Source: Mycobacterium sp. (GTDB lineage: Bacteria; Actinomycetota; Actinomycetes; Mycobacteriales; Mycobacteriaceae). Taken from it: a DNA stretch of 47,552 nucleotides. The position numbers were made by a program, and so were the translations under genes. Numbering within the stretch: position 1 is the stretch's first letter; every line of letters begins with the position of its first letter. The stretch is taken from the NCBI RefSeq assembly GCF_008709575.1, contig NZ_VYIK01000026.1, positions 1-47,552 on the forward strand, in the 5' to 3' direction. The notes below the pieces were generated by a model that did no database searches, was not told where the DNA came from, and was given only the letters and a program-made list of their open reading frames with translations. This document shows positions 1 to 11,192 of this stretch, in pieces.

Positions 1-27
1 CTGAGGTAGCGCCCGCAGCCTGAAGGG

Positions 28-3000
28 GTGGTCGGGGAGTTGTATGTGGCCGGCGCCGGGGCGGGGTGCGGCTATTGGCGACGCTCGGGGCTGACGGCGA
101 CCCGGTTTGTGGCGTGTCCGTTCGGGGCGGCGGGGGCGCGGATGTATCGCACCGGGGATTTGGTGTGGTGGGGCCCCGATGGGCAGCTGCGTTATGTGGG
201 GCGCGCCGACGAGCAGGTCAAGATCCGCGGGTATCGCATCGAGTTGGGGGAGGTGCGCGCGGCGTTGGCCGCGCTGGAGGGGGTCGAGCAGGCGGTGGTG
301 ATCGCCCGCGAGGACCGCCCCGGCGACAAGCGCCTGGTGGGCTATATCACCGGGACCGCCGAGCCGGCTGCGGTGCGCGCGGCGCTGGCCCAGCGGTTGC
401 CGGCCTATATGGTGCCCGCGGCGGTGGTGGTGCTCGACGCGGTGCCGTTGACGGTCAACGGCAAACTCGACACCCGGGCGTTGCCGGCCCCGCAGTATCA
501 CGACGGCCGGCATCATCGGGGCCCGGTCGGGGCGGTCGAGGAGATTTTGGCCGGGATCTACGCCCAGGTGTTGGGGCTGGAGCGGGTCGGGGTCGACGAG
601 TCGTTTTTCGAGCTGGGCGGCGACAGCATCTTGTCGATGCAGGTGGTGGCGCGGGCCCGGGCGGCGGGGTTGGTGTGTCGGCCGCGGGATGTTTTCGTCG
701 AGCAGAGTGTGGCCCGGCTGGCCCGGGTGGTGGGGGTGGCCGAGGATGCCGGTGAGCTCATCGATGAGGGGGTGGGGCCGCTGGTGGCCACCCCGATCAT
801 GTGCTGGCTGCAGGGTGTGGACGGGTCGGTGGAGCAGTTCAACCAGACGGTGCTGTTGCAGGGGCCCGCCGGGGTGAGCGAAGCCGATGTGGTGGTGTTG
901 CTGCAGGCGTTGCTGGATCGGCATGCGATGCTGCGGCTGCGGGTCGGTGTCGATGAGGCCGGGCGGTGGTCGTTGCAGGTGCCCGAGGCCGGCGCGGTCG
1001 ATGCGCGCCGGTGTCTGCGATCGGTGGCGGTGCTCTCGGATGCGGCGCTGGTGGAGGCCCGGTCGCGGTTGAACCCGGCCGCCGGGGTGATGCTTTCGGC
1101 GGTGTGGGTGGCTTCGGCGGGTCAGTTGGCGCTGATCGTGCACCATTTAGCCGTCGACGGGGTGTCGTGGCGGATTTTGGTCGAAGACCTCAACATCGCC
1201 TGGGCTCAGCACCGCGAGGGCCAGCCGGTGCTGTTGCCGGCGACCGGGACGTCGTTTGCCCGGTGGGCGGCGCTGCTGGCGGACTACGCGCACCGGCCCG
1301 AGGTGGTGGCCCAGGCCGACACCTGGCGGCAGGTGGCGGCGGCGCCGGCGGTGTTACCGGCGGTGTGTCCGCAGGTCGACACCTACGCCAGCGCCGGGTC
1401 GTTGGCGGTGTCGCTGGGGGCCGAGCCGACCCGGATGCTGCTCGGGGAGGTCCCGGCGGCGTTTCACACCGGCGTCCACGACATTTTGTTGATCGCGTTC
1501 GCGTTGGCCTGCGCGGAGTTTTTCGGCGCCGCCGACGCGCCGATCGGCATCGACGTCGAAGGCCACGGCCGCCACGACGACGTGGCCCCCGACGCGGACG
1601 TATCCCGCACGGTGGGCTGGTTCACCGCCAAATACCCGGTGTCGCTGCGTGTGGGTGAGTTGTCCTGGGCGCAGGTAGTGGCCGGCGAAGCCGGCCTGGG
1701 GGCGGTGATCAAAAACCTCAAAGAGCAACTACGGGCCCTGCCCGACGGGGTCAGCTACGGGGCGCTGCGCTATCTGAACCCCCACGTCGACCTCGACGGG
1801 CCCGACCCGGTGATCGGGTTCAACTACCTGGGACGCCTGGGCGCGCCCGCCGAGGTCAGCGGTGAGCTGTGGCGGATCAGCCCCGACAGCGGCTCGATCA
1901 CCAGCGCGGCCGCGGCGATCCCCATGGCGCTGATGCACACCGTCGAACTCAACGCCGCCACCATCGATACCGGCACCGACACCGACACCGGCCCGCACCT
2001 GCACGCCGGCTGGACCTGGGCCCCCTCGACGCTAGATGCCACCCAGGTCACCCGGCTAAGCCGACTCTGGTTTGACGCCCTGACCGGTATCTGCGCGCAC
2101 GTGCGCCGCGGCGGCGGCGGGTTGACCCCCTCCGATATCGCCCCGGCCCGGCTCAACCAGCAGCAAATCGACGAACTACACCAGCACTACCACATCGCCG
2201 ACGTGTTACCGCTGACCCCCTTGCAGCAGGGACTGCTCTTTCACGCCAGCACCGCCGACCCCAGCGACGACGTCTACGCGGTCCAACTCGAGATCACCCT
2301 CACCGGCCGGCTCGACCCGCACCGACTCGCCGAGGCCGTGCACACCGTGGTGACCCGCCACCCCAACCTGGTGGCCCGGTTTTGCCCCCAGTTCGACGAG
2401 CCGGTGCAAATCATCCCGGCCGACCCCGCAGCACCCTGGCGCTACCTCGAACTCGACACCGACACCGACACCGACGAGCAGATCCAGCAGATCTGCGCCG
2501 CCGAACGCGCCGCGGTCTATGACCTCACCACCCAGCCGGCCTTCCGGGCGGCGCTGATCCGCACCCGAGCAGACCAGCACCGACTCGTGCTGACCAACCA
2601 CCACATCGTGGCCGATGGCTGGTCGCTGCCGATCCTGCTGCACGAGATCTTCGCCAGCTACTACCACCAGCGGCTGCCCACCGCGGTCCCCTACCGCCGC
2701 TTCGTCACCTGGCTGGCCGACCGCGACCACCACAGCGCCCGCGCGGCCTGGGCCCAGGTGCTGGCCGGTTTCGACACCCCCACCCTGGTCGGCCCGCCGG
2801 ATCGGCTCGGACAAGGCCGCCGCGACGTGGCCACCTTCCGGGTGCCCGAACCAACCACCCGGGCGCTGGGCGAGCTCGCCCGCGCCCAGCACACCACCAC
2901 CAGCACCGTGCTGCAAGCCGCCTGGGCCACCCTGCTGACCTGGCTGACCGGACACCACGACATCGCCTTCGGCGCCGTGGTCTCCGGACGCCCCACCGAA

Positions 3001-3846
3001 CTCAACGGCGCCGACTCCATCATCGGCCTGCTGATCAACACCGTACCCATCCGCGCCACCATCACCCCGACCACCACCACCACCGACCTACTCCAGCACC
3101 TACACACCACCCACAACCACACCCTCGACCACCAACACCTCGCCCTGCCCGAAATCCACCGCACCACCGGCCACGACCAACTCTTCGACACGCTGCTGGT
3201 ATTCGAAAACTACCCAGTCGACATCGCCGCGTTGTCCGGCCTCGACGGACTGACCGTCACCGCGTTCACCAACCGCGAATACAACCACTACCCCCTTTCG
3301 GTCGCGGTCCTGCCCGGCCGCGAGCTGGGTCTTCGGGTCGAGTCCGACACCAGCGTGTTCGACGCGTCCGGCATCGAGGCACTCATCGACCGGCTACAAC
3401 AACTGCTGGTGGCCATGACCACCAACCCCACCCAACCGCTGTCGTCGATCACCCCGCCCGATCACGCTGAACACCCCCGGCTCGCGGGATGGGCGAACGG
3501 AGCGATGCTGGCCCGAACGCCGATCTCGGCGGTCTCGGGACCCGAGCAGCACCACGGCGGTCGCTATCGCGCCCCGGCTACCTTGGTCGAGCAGATTCTG
3601 GCCAGTATCTACGCCCAGGTGCTGGGCGTCGACCGGGTCGGGGTCGACGACTCGTTTTTCGACCTGGGCGGCGATTCGCTGGCCGCGATGCGGGCGATCG
3701 CGGCGATCAACACAGCCCTCGATGCCCAACTCCCGGTCGTCACCTTGTTCGACGCGCCGTCCATTCGAAGCTTGAGCCAGCAGTTGGGCGGCCAGGCCGG
3801 CACCGTGGACAAAGTCTCCGCCACACGCTCGACCCACGGTCGCTGA
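28..3846 (+). CDS. Non-ribosomal peptide synthetase, C-terminal part (A-PCP-E-C-PCP), 5' incomplete
   Basis: Activates an amino acid, epimerises it to the D form and condenses it with an acceptor on the last carrier domain. Domains by residue from position 28: end of an adenylation domain (YRTGDL at 40, [19 protein letters not shown] at 58-76, NGKLD near 144), carrier domain with phosphopantetheine Ser200 in LGGDS, epimerisation domain ([10 protein letters not shown] at 372, [10 protein letters not shown] near 529, FNYLGR near 598), condensation domain (HHIVADGW at 858), and a second carrier with Ser1217. There is no adenylation domain between the last condensation and carrier domains, and no thioesterase or reductase before the stop. 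The A domain clearly starts upstream, but an in-frame TAG lies at 7-9, so the left edge is either a contig-end artefact or a broken gene. Start 28 is only the first available codon, not a real start. Confidence 0.9.
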   Translation: MVGELYVAGAGAGCGYWRRSGLTATRFVACPFGAAGARMYRTGDLVWWGPDGQLRYVGRADEQVKIRGYRIELGEVRAALAALEGVEQAVVIAREDRPGDKRLVGYITGTAEPAAVRAALAQRLPAYMVPAAVVVLDAVPLTVNGKLDTRALPAPQYHDGRHHRGPVGAVEEILAGIYAQVLGLERVGVDESFFELGGDSILSMQVVARARAAGLVCRPRDVFVEQSVARLARVVGVAEDAGELIDEGVGPLVATPIMCWLQGVDGSVEQFNQTVLLQGPAGVSEADVVVLLQALLDRHAMLRLRVGVDEAGRWSLQVPEAGAVDARRCLRSVAVLSDAALVEARSRLNPAAGVMLSAVWVASAGQLALIVHHLAVDGVSWRILVEDLNIAWAQHREGQPVLLPATGTSFARWAALLADYAHRPEVVAQADTWRQVAAAPAVLPAVCPQVDTYASAGSLAVSLGAEPTRMLLGEVPAAFHTGVHDILLIAFALACAEFFGAADAPIGIDVEGHGRHDDVAPDADVSRTVGWFTAKYPVSLRVGELSWAQVVAGEAGLGAVIKNLKEQLRALPDGVSYGALRYLNPHVDLDGPDPVIGFNYLGRLGAPAEVSGELWRISPDSGSITSAAAAIPMALMHTVELNAATIDTGTDTDTGPHLHAGWTWAPSTLDATQVTRLSRLWFDALTGICAHVRRGGGGLTPSDIAPARLNQQQIDELHQHYHIADVLPLTPLQQGLLFHASTADPSDDVYAVQLEITLTGRLDPHRLAEAVHTVVTRHPNLVARFCPQFDEPVQIIPADPAAPWRYLELDTDTDTDEQIQQICAAERAAVYDLTTQPAFRAALIRTRADQHRLVLTNHHIVADGWSLPILLHEIFASYYHQRLPTAVPYRRFVTWLADRDHHSARAAWAQVLAGFDTPTLVGPPDRLGQGRRDVATFRVPEPTTRALGELARAQHTTTSTVLQAAWATLLTWLTGHHDIAFGAVVSGRPTELNGADSIIGLLINTVPIRATITPTTTTTDLLQHLHTTHNHTLDHQHLALPEIHRTTGHDQLFDTLLVFENYPVDIAALSGLDGLTVTAFTNREYNHYPLSVAVLPGRELGLRVESDTSVFDASGIEALIDRLQQLLVAMTTNPTQPLSSITPPDHAEHPRLAGWANGAMLARTPISAVSGPEQHHGGRYRAPATLVEQILASIYAQVLGVDRVGVDDSFFDLGGDSLAAMRAIAAINTALDAQLPVVTLFDAPSIRSLSQQLGGQAGTVDKVSATRSTHGR

Positions 3847-3856
3847 AACCGGGCCG

Positions 3857-3870
3857 GCCGCCACGGCGGC
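3857..3870. terminator. GC-rich hairpin between convergent genes
   Basis: GCCGCC and GGCGGC arms separated by two bases lie in the 23-bp gap between the NRPS stop and the end of the convergent methyltransferase-like gene. No T-tract follows, and the loop must open by at least one pair to form. A possible bidirectional terminator; weak evidence. Confidence 0.3.
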
Positions 3871-4544
3871 TACCAAATACGGGGCAGCAACCGATACCGA
3901 ACCGTCCGCCGGTACTCCCGGTATCCGTCCAACTCGTCTTCGAGCAGCTCCTCCTCGTCGCGGATGCGCAAGGCAAGCACGGTCAGACCGGAAACGACGA
4001 AGACCAGTCCCCAGTAGGACCCGAGGGCAAGGGGGATCCCCACCATGGTGATCACGTTTCCGGTGTACATCGGGTGGCGCACCAGCGAATACAGACCGGT
4101 GGCGACAAGCTTCTGGTCGGACTCGACCCGGACTGTCGCACCCGCGTAGCTGTTCTGAACGACCACCAGCATCACCAAAACCAGCCCAACCGCGACCAAC
4201 ACATCACCGACCAAGCAGAGTGCCGTCGGCACCTTCGACCACCCGAAGCGGTGGTCGAGGGCGCTGACCACGAGCATCGCGGCCAGCGAGAACCACAAGC
4301 CACCCATAACGAGCTTTTGGACCATTCTGGTCTCCGCTCGCGGCCCGCCCCGCGTCCGTCGTTGCAGCGCAACCGGATTCGTATACAGCAAATAGATGCC
4401 GGGTATGCGCGCCAGCACGATGACCACCGCCAGCAGAACCCACGCCTGCCAATAAGCCAACGTCCACGCCGGCAAGAACACCGCCACGCCGAACATGACC
4501 AGCCAAACAAGTTCGGAGAGCACGATTTTAGGAATACTTTTCAT
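3870..4544 (-). CDS. Isoprenylcysteine carboxyl methyltransferase-like membrane protein
   Basis: Integral membrane protein of 224 residues with about five hydrophobic segments and the C-terminal signature of the ICMT/phospholipid-methyltransferase superfamily: LYSLVRHPMYTGN followed by RDEEELLEDELDGYREYRRTVRYRLLPRIW-type sequence, where the RHP-Y and E-E-L...Y-Y residues bind the SAM cofactor. Family members methylate carboxyl, thiol or phospholipid groups; the substrate is unknown here. I chose ATG 4544 over GTG 4583 because it starts a typical N-terminus (MKSIPKIV) and has an AGGG stretch upstream. It lies 48 bp downstream of the PKS on the same strand, so it is probably co-transcribed and may cap or modify the polyketide, which is an inference. 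Confidence 0.8.
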   Translation of the reverse strand: MKSIPKIVLSELVWLVMFGVAVFLPAWTLAYWQAWVLLAVVIVLARIPGIYLLYTNPVALQRRTRGGPRAETRMVQKLVMGGLWFSLAAMLVVSALDHRFGWSKVPTALCLVGDVLVAVGLVLVMLVVVQNSYAGATVRVESDQKLVATGLYSLVRHPMYTGNVITMVGIPLALGSYWGLVFVVSGLTVLALRIRDEEELLEDELDGYREYRRTVRYRLLPRIW

Positions 4545-4592
4545 CGGCGTGCCCTGGTCCGAGTGCCGGCCACCCTGCAGCACGAGCCGCGG

Positions 4593-7500
4593 TCAGGCGG
4601 CTTCCCCGGCCGCCAGCTTTTCGCACAGCAGCTCTGCCAGACCCCGAATGGTGGTCACGGCGATGGAACCGGGGGTGAGCCGGATGCCCGTTTCGGTCTC
4701 GATGCGGGTACGCAGTTCGAGCGCGCCCAGCGAGTCGACGCCGTACTCGGCGAGCGGACGGTCCGGATCGACACTGCGACGCAGGATCAGGCTGACCTGG
4801 TCGGAGATCAGACGCCGCAGCCGGGTGGGCCACTCCTCGACGGGCAGCTCGTCAAGCTCGGCACGCAGTTTGCTGCCGCCCATGTCCATGTGCCGGGTGG
4901 AGCGGAACGATTCGGCGAAGGAGCTGCGCTGGGCGAAGGCGGTCAGCCACGGTGTGCCCATGATCGGGGCATAGCCGGTGTAGGCGCGGTCGTGGCGCAG
5001 CAGCGCCTCGAACGCGTAAGCACCCTCGTCGGGGGCGATAGCCACCCCGGCACCCTCCGCCAGGGCCGTCGCGCGCCCGATCTGGGCCCAGGCTCCCCAG
5101 GCGATCGCGGTGGCCGGCAGGCCCTGCGCCCGGCGCCACCGGGTGAACGCGTCGAGCCAGCTGTTGGCTGCGGCGTAGGCACCCTGCCCGGGCGAACCTA
5201 CCAACGCCGCTGCCGAGGAGAACGAGCAGAACCAGTCCAACGGCTGATCAGCGGTGGCTTCGTGCAGCGCGGAATGCAAGTTCCAGGCACCGTAAACCTT
5301 TGGCGCCCAGTCACGCTCGATGAGCTCGTCGGTGATGTTGGTCAGTGTGGCGTCCTCGACCACCGCCGCGGCATGCAGCACACCGCGTACCGGAAGCCCG
5401 GTGGCGGTCGCGACGGCCACCAGCCGCTGCGCTGTAGCCGCCTCGGCGATATCACCGCACTCCACCACGACGTCGGCGCCCAGCGCCCGGATCCGGTCGA
5501 TCGTCTCGCGCGCCGTGACCGTGGGTTGGGACCGGGACGTGAGCACGATGCGCCCGCAGCCCGCGGCCGCCATCTTCTCGGCGAGAAACAACCCCAGGCC
5601 GCCCAGGCCACCGCTGACGAGATAGGAGCCGTCCCGGCGGAAGACCTGAGCCTGCTCCGGGGGCACCACGACGCTGCTGCTCCCGTGGCGGGGCACCTCG
5701 AGCAGGAGTTTGCCGGTGTGCTGGGCCGCGCTCATGGCCCGGATCGCGGTGGCGGCCTCGGCCAGAGGGAAGTCGGTGTGCCTCGGAGGAGGCAACGCAC
5801 CGTCTGCGACGAGCCGGTACACGGTGCGCAGCAACTCCCCGACCCGTTGCGGGTGACTGACCGACATCAACGCCAGGTCGACATAGTGGAACGTGAGGTT
5901 TCGGCGAAACGGAAACAGCCCCAGCCGGGTGTTGGCGTAGACGTCACGTTTGCCGATCTCGATGAAGCGTCCACCGATGGCCAACAACTCCAGTCCCGCG
6001 CTTTGCGCCGCGCCGGTCAGGGCATTGAGCACGACGTCTACCCCGTACCCGTCAGTATCGCGGCGGATCTGTTCGGCGAACGCAGTGCTTCGAGAATCGT
6101 AGACATGTTCGATCCCCATGTTGCGCAACAACTCTCGCCGCTCTTCGCTACCGGCGGTGGCGAAGATCTCCGCTCCGGCGGCGCGGGCGATCGCGATCGC
6201 CGCCTGGCCCACGCCGCCGGTTGCAGAGTGGATCAACACCTTCTCGCCGGGCGCGATCTTGGCCAGGTCGTGCAGCCCGTACCACGCGGTGGCATGGGCG
6301 GTGGTGATCGCCGCCGCCTCGAGGTCGGCCAGCCCCTCCGGAAGCGTGACGGCCAGGCGCGCGTCGCAGGTCACAAACGTGGCCCAACAGCCGTCGGCGC
6401 ACAGACCACCGACATGATCGCCGACCTTGTGCTGGGTCACGCCGGGTCCCACCGCGGTCACCACGCCGGCGAAATCCATCCCCAGCTGCGGCAGCTGCCC
6501 CTCATAGCTGGGGAATCGTCCCATCGCCAGCAGCACGTCGGCGAAGTTGACGCTGGAAGCGCTGACCGCGACCTCGATCTGTCCCGGCCCCGGCGCAACC
6601 CGATCGCAGGCAACCAATTCCAGTGTCTCGAGATCACCGGGAGTCCGGATCTGCAGTCGCATCCCGTCGCGGTCATGAACCGCCACGGTGGTACGCCGCT
6701 CCTCCGGGCGCAGCGGGGCCCGGCACAGGCGCGCGGTGTACCACGCGCCGTCGCGCCAGGCGGTCTCGTCTTCCTCCGACCCGCCGAGCAGCTGACGCGC
6801 CAACTGCTCGGCGTCGGTGGCTGCGTCGGTGTCGATCTGGGTGGTGTGCAGGTGCGGATACTCGGCGCCGATCACCCGCATCAAACCCCGCAGCCCGGCT
6901 TGCTCCAGATTGGGCACGTCACCGGCCAGCACGCTCTGGGCGGCGCGGGTCACCAGGTATACGCGGGGAAGCTCGCCGCGGATCTCCGCCAGTTCGCGGG
7001 TGATGTGCACCAGATGCTGCACATACTCACGGCCCCGTCGCGGGGCTTGATCCTCGCCGTCGCCGCTTCGCGGTCCGGCGAGCACCACCACGCCGCGCAA
7101 TCCGTCGGCCCGCAGGTGACTTCTGAGTTGATCCGGGGTTTGTTCTGAGTTCGCGGCGTCCTCGGCGGGCAGTGGCCAGCACATCGTGGTGCACTGCGCG
7201 CCGTGGTGTCTCAGCGCATCGCTCAACGCGGTGCCCACCCGATCGGTGTCGGCGATGCTGATCAGCAGCCAGGATCCGGCACGGTCGTGGGGGAGTTCGG
7301 GAAGCCGGCGCTGCTGCCATTCGATGCTCAGCAGCCGCTCGCCCAGCACCTGATCGTGCGGACTGTGCTCTGCCGCCCCGGTACCCAGGCGCAGTCCCCG
7401 CACGGCCAGCAGCACCGTCCCGCGCTCGTCGAGCAGATCCAGGTCGGCCTCGACCCCGGTGCTATCGCACGCGGTCACCCGGGTGTAGCAGTAGTGCGCA

Positions 7501-10500
7501 GTGCGGGCCGGGCCGTAAGCACGCAGGCGACCGACACCCACGGGCACCGCCAGCACGTCCCTACCGACAGCCTGCACCCGCGGATGAGCCATAACGGACT
7601 GAAAGCACGCATCCAGCAGCGCCGGGTGCACTGTGTAAACACTGTGCTGCGAGCGGATTTGGCCGGGTAGCGCGACCTCGGCCAGCACAGTGGTCACCGG
7701 GTCGGCGCCAGTGTCCTCGCCGATGTGCACCGCGCCCAGGCCACCGAACGCCGCACCGTAGCGAATACCCCGCTCCTCCAGGCGCTTGCGCACCTCGGCG
7801 CCGTCCTCGCGACGCGGATGAGCGGCACGTAACGCCGACGTGTCGTAGGCAGCCGGCGGCTCCGCCGGTGCGGCCTGCAGGACCGCGCTGACGTGCCGCG
7901 CCTGCTCGCCGTCGCGATAGGTCGCGACAGTGAACTCGGCGCTGCCCGGCGACGACAACACCGCCGAGGCGCTGACCGTGACCTGCCCGTCCAGCAGCAG
8001 GGCCTGCTCGAAGCGGATGTCAGCCACCTCGGCGCCCTCGCCCAGCACCGTGTGCGCGGCCCCCAACGCCATCTCGCAATAGGCCGTTCCCGGCAGCACA
8101 GCCACCTCGTTGATCTGGTGCTCACCCAGCCAGGGCTGGGCGGCAGTGCCGACCTCGGCCTGCCACGCATGGCGCTCCGGCTCCTCCGGAAGACGCACAT
8201 GCGCACCCAGCAGCGGATGCACAGCAACCGTGCAAGCGCCGTGCACCGGGGATTCCTGGCCGTCGCGGCTCAGCCACAGCCGGCGATGGGTCCAGGTCGG
8301 CAGCGGCGCGTCCACCAACCGCCCCCGGGGATAGAGCACCGAGAAGTCCACCGCGGCGCCCGCACTGTACAGGCCCACCAGCAAACCCCGCATCCCGTGC
8401 GGCAGTTCCTGCTCGCGACGCATCCCGGCCAGCGTGGCCAGCGGCATGTCGAGACTGCGGGCGGTCTGCTCGACAGCATGGGTCAGCAGGGGGTGCGGCG
8501 ACAGCTCCGCGAAGACCCGATAGCCGTCCTCCAACGCGGCCCGCACCGCGGCGGCGAACCGCACCGTGCGCCGCAGGTTGTCCACCCAATACTTGCTGTC
8601 GCACACCGGCTGCTCGCGCGGATCGAACAGGGTGGCCGAGTAGAAGGGCACGTCGGGTGTCATCGGGTCGAGCTCGGCGAGGACGTCGGTCAGCTCAGCG
8701 AGGATCGGATCGACCTGCGGCGAATGCGAGGCGACGTCGACCGCTATCTCCCGGGCCATCACGTCGCGCTGCTCCCAGGCCGCGACCAGGTCGCGGACCG
8801 TCTGGGTGTCCCCGCCGATCACCGTGGACTGCGGCGAGGCCACCACCGCCACTACGACGTCTTTGACGCTGCGCACCGCGAGCTCCGAAAGCACCTGTTT
8901 GGCAGGCAATTCCACCGATGCCATGGCGCCGGCGCCGGCGATGCGCGACATCAGCCGCGAGCGACGACAAATGACGCGCAGTCCGTCGTCCAGCGACAGC
9001 GCACCCGCGACGACCGCCGCGGCGGCCTCACCGAGCGAGTGCCCGATGACCGCGCCCGGTCGGGCTCCGTATGCCTTCATGGTGGCGGCCAGGCCAACCT
9101 GCATGACGAACAGTGTCGGCTGGATCCGGTCGATACCCGTCACGGTCTGCGGCGACGTCATCGCCTCGGTGACCGAAAAACCGGACTCGCGGGCGATCAC
9201 CGGCTCGGCCTGCGCGACAGTGGCCGCGAACACCGGTTCGGTGGCCAGCAACTCGGCACCCATCCCGGCCCACTGTGAACCCTGTCCGGAGAAAACCCAC
9301 ACCGGTCCCCGATCGTCGTGCCCGACCGCGGCTTCATAGGGAGCATCCCCGCCGGCCGCCTCCCGCAACGCCTTGATGAGCTCCGCCGGACAGCCGGCGA
9401 TGACGGCGGTACGTACCGGCCGGTGCGCTCGCCGACGCGCCAGGGTGTAGCCCAGGTCGGGCAACGCCACGTCCTCGTGGGCCTGCAGCCAGTCGGCCAA
9501 CCGGCCGGCGGTGCGCCGGAGCTCGTCGGCCGAGGTAGCCGACAGCGCGAACAGCAGCGGTGCCGGTGCCTCCGGGCCGGCCGCGATATCCGCGGTGACG
9601 GTGTCGGCAGAGTGTTGCGGTGCTTGCTCCACGATGGCGTGCACATTGGTTCCCGAGACCCCGTACGACGAGACCGCCGCGCGGCGCGGCTGGCCCGCGG
9701 TGCCGGGCCACGGGGTAATCTCTTGCGGCACGAAGAGTTTGGTCTCAATACGGGAAAGCTCATCCGGCAGACGGGTGAAGTGCAGATTCCGCGGAACCAC
9801 GCCGTGCTGCAACGCCAGGATCGCCTTCATCAGCCCGAGAGTTCCCGAGGCCGACTGGGCATGGCCGAAGTTGGTCTTCACCGATGCCAGCGCGCAGGGT
9901 TGCTCGACGCCGTAGACCGTGCTCAGGCTGGCGTATTCGATGGGGTCACCCACCGGAGTGCCGGGGCCGTGCGCCTCGACCATGCCGATACTGCGGGCAT
10001 CCACACCCGCGGCGTCCAACGCCGCCCGGTACACCGCGACCTGCGCGGCCTGCGACGGGGTCGAGATATTCACGGTGTGGCCGTCCTGGTTGGCGGCCGT
10101 ACCCCGCAGCACCCCCAGGATCCGGTCGCCGTCGCGCAGGGCATCGGGTAAGCGCTTGAGCAGTACGACGGCGCAGGCCTCGCCGCACACGTAGCCGTCG
10201 GCTGCGACGTCGAACGCTCGGCAGCGCCCGGTGGGCGAAAGATGGCCTTGCGCCGTGCCGGCCAGGAATTTCCGTGGTTCCAGCATCACGAATGCGCCGC
10301 CGGCCAGCGCCAGATCACTCTCCCCGTCGTGTAGGCTGCGACAGGCCATGTGCACCGTCAGCAGCCCGGAGGAGCACGCGGTGTCCACCGTCAGGGCCGG
10401 ACCGTGCAGTCCCAGGGTATAGGCGATACGCCCCGAGGCGAGGGCGAACGTGTTGCCGGTAAACCCGTAGGGCCCCTCCATGGCCGGGGAATCGGCGGCC

Positions 10501-10970
10501 ACCAGCTGGTAGTCGAAATGCGTCAACCCGACGAACACGCCGGTCAGCGAGTCGGTCATGGTCTGCGGGGTAAGACCGGCGTGCTCCATGGCTTCCCACG
10601 AGGTTTCCAGCAGCAGACGATGCTGCGGATCCAAAGCGACCGCCTCGCGCTCACTGATCCCGAAGAACTCCGCATCGAAGCCGGCGACGTCGTCGAGGAA
10701 CGAACCCCACTTCGACACCGACCGCCCCGGCACGCCCGGCTCGGGGTCGTAGTAGTCGTCGGCGTTCCAGCGGTCGGGCGGAATCTCGGTGATCAGATCA
10801 TCACCGCGCAGCAGCGCCTCCCAGAGCTGCTCCGGGGAGTCGATGCCGCCGGGCAGCCGACAGGCCATGCCGATGACGGCAACCGGTGTCACCGGCGCGG
10901 TGCCGCGGGGCGAGGAGTCGGCCGAAGCCACGCGGTGCACACGCTCATCCATCGCCCCGAACGCAGTCAT
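4593..10970 (-). CDS. Type I polyketide synthase, KS-AT-DH-ER-KR-ACP, Mas/Pks5-like
   Basis: A single fully reducing module of 2125 residues, the size and order of the mycobacterial iterative Mas/Pks2/Pks5 family that extends fatty acids with methyl-branched units. Visible residues (ATG numbering): ketosynthase Cys199 in DTACSS, His334 in HGPGT, His370; acyltransferase Ser645 in GHSLGE with VASH at 746-749, which is closer to the methylmalonyl YASH signature than to malonyl HAFH; dehydratase His951 and Asp1120; enoylreductase nucleotide loop SATGGVGQ; ketoreductase GGLGGLG and Tyr1932; carrier Ser2080 in GVDSL. No thioesterase, as in Mas-type enzymes. ATG 10970 is preferred over an upstream TTG because GAGGAGG ends 4 nt before it. 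Divergent from the FAAL gene, which would supply its acyl-AMP starter. Acyltransferase (PapA) partners normally beside such genes are absent from the window. Confidence 0.93.
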   Translation of the reverse strand: MTAFGAMDERVHRVASADSSPRGTAPVTPVAVIGMACRLPGGIDSPEQLWEALLRGDDLITEIPPDRWNADDYYDPEPGVPGRSVSKWGSFLDDVAGFDAEFFGISEREAVALDPQHRLLLETSWEAMEHAGLTPQTMTDSLTGVFVGLTHFDYQLVAADSPAMEGPYGFTGNTFALASGRIAYTLGLHGPALTVDTACSSGLLTVHMACRSLHDGESDLALAGGAFVMLEPRKFLAGTAQGHLSPTGRCRAFDVAADGYVCGEACAVVLLKRLPDALRDGDRILGVLRGTAANQDGHTVNISTPSQAAQVAVYRAALDAAGVDARSIGMVEAHGPGTPVGDPIEYASLSTVYGVEQPCALASVKTNFGHAQSASGTLGLMKAILALQHGVVPRNLHFTRLPDELSRIETKLFVPQEITPWPGTAGQPRRAAVSSYGVSGTNVHAIVEQAPQHSADTVTADIAAGPEAPAPLLFALSATSADELRRTAGRLADWLQAHEDVALPDLGYTLARRRAHRPVRTAVIAGCPAELIKALREAAGGDAPYEAAVGHDDRGPVWVFSGQGSQWAGMGAELLATEPVFAATVAQAEPVIARESGFSVTEAMTSPQTVTGIDRIQPTLFVMQVGLAATMKAYGARPGAVIGHSLGEAAAAVVAGALSLDDGLRVICRRSRLMSRIAGAGAMASVELPAKQVLSELAVRSVKDVVVAVVASPQSTVIGGDTQTVRDLVAAWEQRDVMAREIAVDVASHSPQVDPILAELTDVLAELDPMTPDVPFYSATLFDPREQPVCDSKYWVDNLRRTVRFAAAVRAALEDGYRVFAELSPHPLLTHAVEQTARSLDMPLATLAGMRREQELPHGMRGLLVGLYSAGAAVDFSVLYPRGRLVDAPLPTWTHRRLWLSRDGQESPVHGACTVAVHPLLGAHVRLPEEPERHAWQAEVGTAAQPWLGEHQINEVAVLPGTAYCEMALGAAHTVLGEGAEVADIRFEQALLLDGQVTVSASAVLSSPGSAEFTVATYRDGEQARHVSAVLQAAPAEPPAAYDTSALRAAHPRREDGAEVRKRLEERGIRYGAAFGGLGAVHIGEDTGADPVTTVLAEVALPGQIRSQHSVYTVHPALLDACFQSVMAHPRVQAVGRDVLAVPVGVGRLRAYGPARTAHYCYTRVTACDSTGVEADLDLLDERGTVLLAVRGLRLGTGAAEHSPHDQVLGERLLSIEWQQRRLPELPHDRAGSWLLISIADTDRVGTALSDALRHHGAQCTTMCWPLPAEDAANSEQTPDQLRSHLRADGLRGVVVLAGPRSGDGEDQAPRRGREYVQHLVHITRELAEIRGELPRVYLVTRAAQSVLAGDVPNLEQAGLRGLMRVIGAEYPHLHTTQIDTDAATDAEQLARQLLGGSEEDETAWRDGAWYTARLCRAPLRPEERRTTVAVHDRDGMRLQIRTPGDLETLELVACDRVAPGPGQIEVAVSASSVNFADVLLAMGRFPSYEGQLPQLGMDFAGVVTAVGPGVTQHKVGDHVGGLCADGCWATFVTCDARLAVTLPEGLADLEAAAITTAHATAWYGLHDLAKIAPGEKVLIHSATGGVGQAAIAIARAAGAEIFATAGSEERRELLRNMGIEHVYDSRSTAFAEQIRRDTDGYGVDVVLNALTGAAQSAGLELLAIGGRFIEIGKRDVYANTRLGLFPFRRNLTFHYVDLALMSVSHPQRVGELLRTVYRLVADGALPPPRHTDFPLAEAATAIRAMSAAQHTGKLLLEVPRHGSSSVVVPPEQAQVFRRDGSYLVSGGLGGLGLFLAEKMAAAGCGRIVLTSRSQPTVTARETIDRIRALGADVVVECGDIAEAATAQRLVAVATATGLPVRGVLHAAAVVEDATLTNITDELIERDWAPKVYGAWNLHSALHEATADQPLDWFCSFSSAAALVGSPGQGAYAAANSWLDAFTRWRRAQGLPATAIAWGAWAQIGRATALAEGAGVAIAPDEGAYAFEALLRHDRAYTGYAPIMGTPWLTAFAQRSSFAESFRSTRHMDMGGSKLRAELDELPVEEWPTRLRRLISDQVSLILRRSVDPDRPLAEYGVDSLGALELRTRIETETGIRLTPGSIAVTTIRGLAELLCEKLAAGEAA

Positions 10971-11059
10971 CCAGCCTCCTCGCTGCAACGATTAATCAGC
11001 CTGGTCCGCCGCTTGACTCAGATCTGGCACGCCTATCCCGCTGACGTGCATTAAAAGCG

Positions 11060-11116
11060 GGCAGCGGTATTATACATATTACAGTTATTGACGAAGAAGT
11101 TATTTTTCTGTAATGC
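11060..11116. promoter_or_regulatory. AT-rich divergent promoter region of the PKS and FAAL genes
   Basis: In a GC-rich locus this segment is strikingly AT-rich. A perfect TATAAT -10 box for the PKS lies on the minus strand at 11074-11069. On the plus strand TTGACG (11088-11093) and TGTAAT (11109-11114) resemble -35 and -10 boxes, although their 15-bp spacing is short. A 7-bp inverted repeat ATTACAG (11078-11084) / CTGTAAT (11108-11114) brackets the region and could bind a regulator. The arrangement also argues that the TTG at 11088 is not the FAAL start. Confidence 0.55.
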
Positions 11117-11192
11117 GCGCCTGCCGGCCGGCTTTCTGTGCACCTCTCTTTTCGAAGACCGTGCAACAGCGAGCGCCAAGCGCGGTAACCTC

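Noticed and set aside
1966..2475. Short GACACC tandem repeats at 1966-1991 and 2455-2475
   Set aside because: Only three or four units coding for Asp-Thr inside the NRPS; no sign of a functional repeat.
3489..7148. A 1219-codon open frame on the plus strand antisense to the PKS
   Set aside because: High-GC shadow with Arg/Gly/His-rich sequence, no domains and no ribosome-binding site.
8900..10970. HGPGT instead of HGTGT in the PKS ketosynthase as a sign of inactivity
   Set aside because: The catalytic Cys and both His residues are intact, and to my knowledge Pro at this place occurs in Mas/Pks5-type enzymes.
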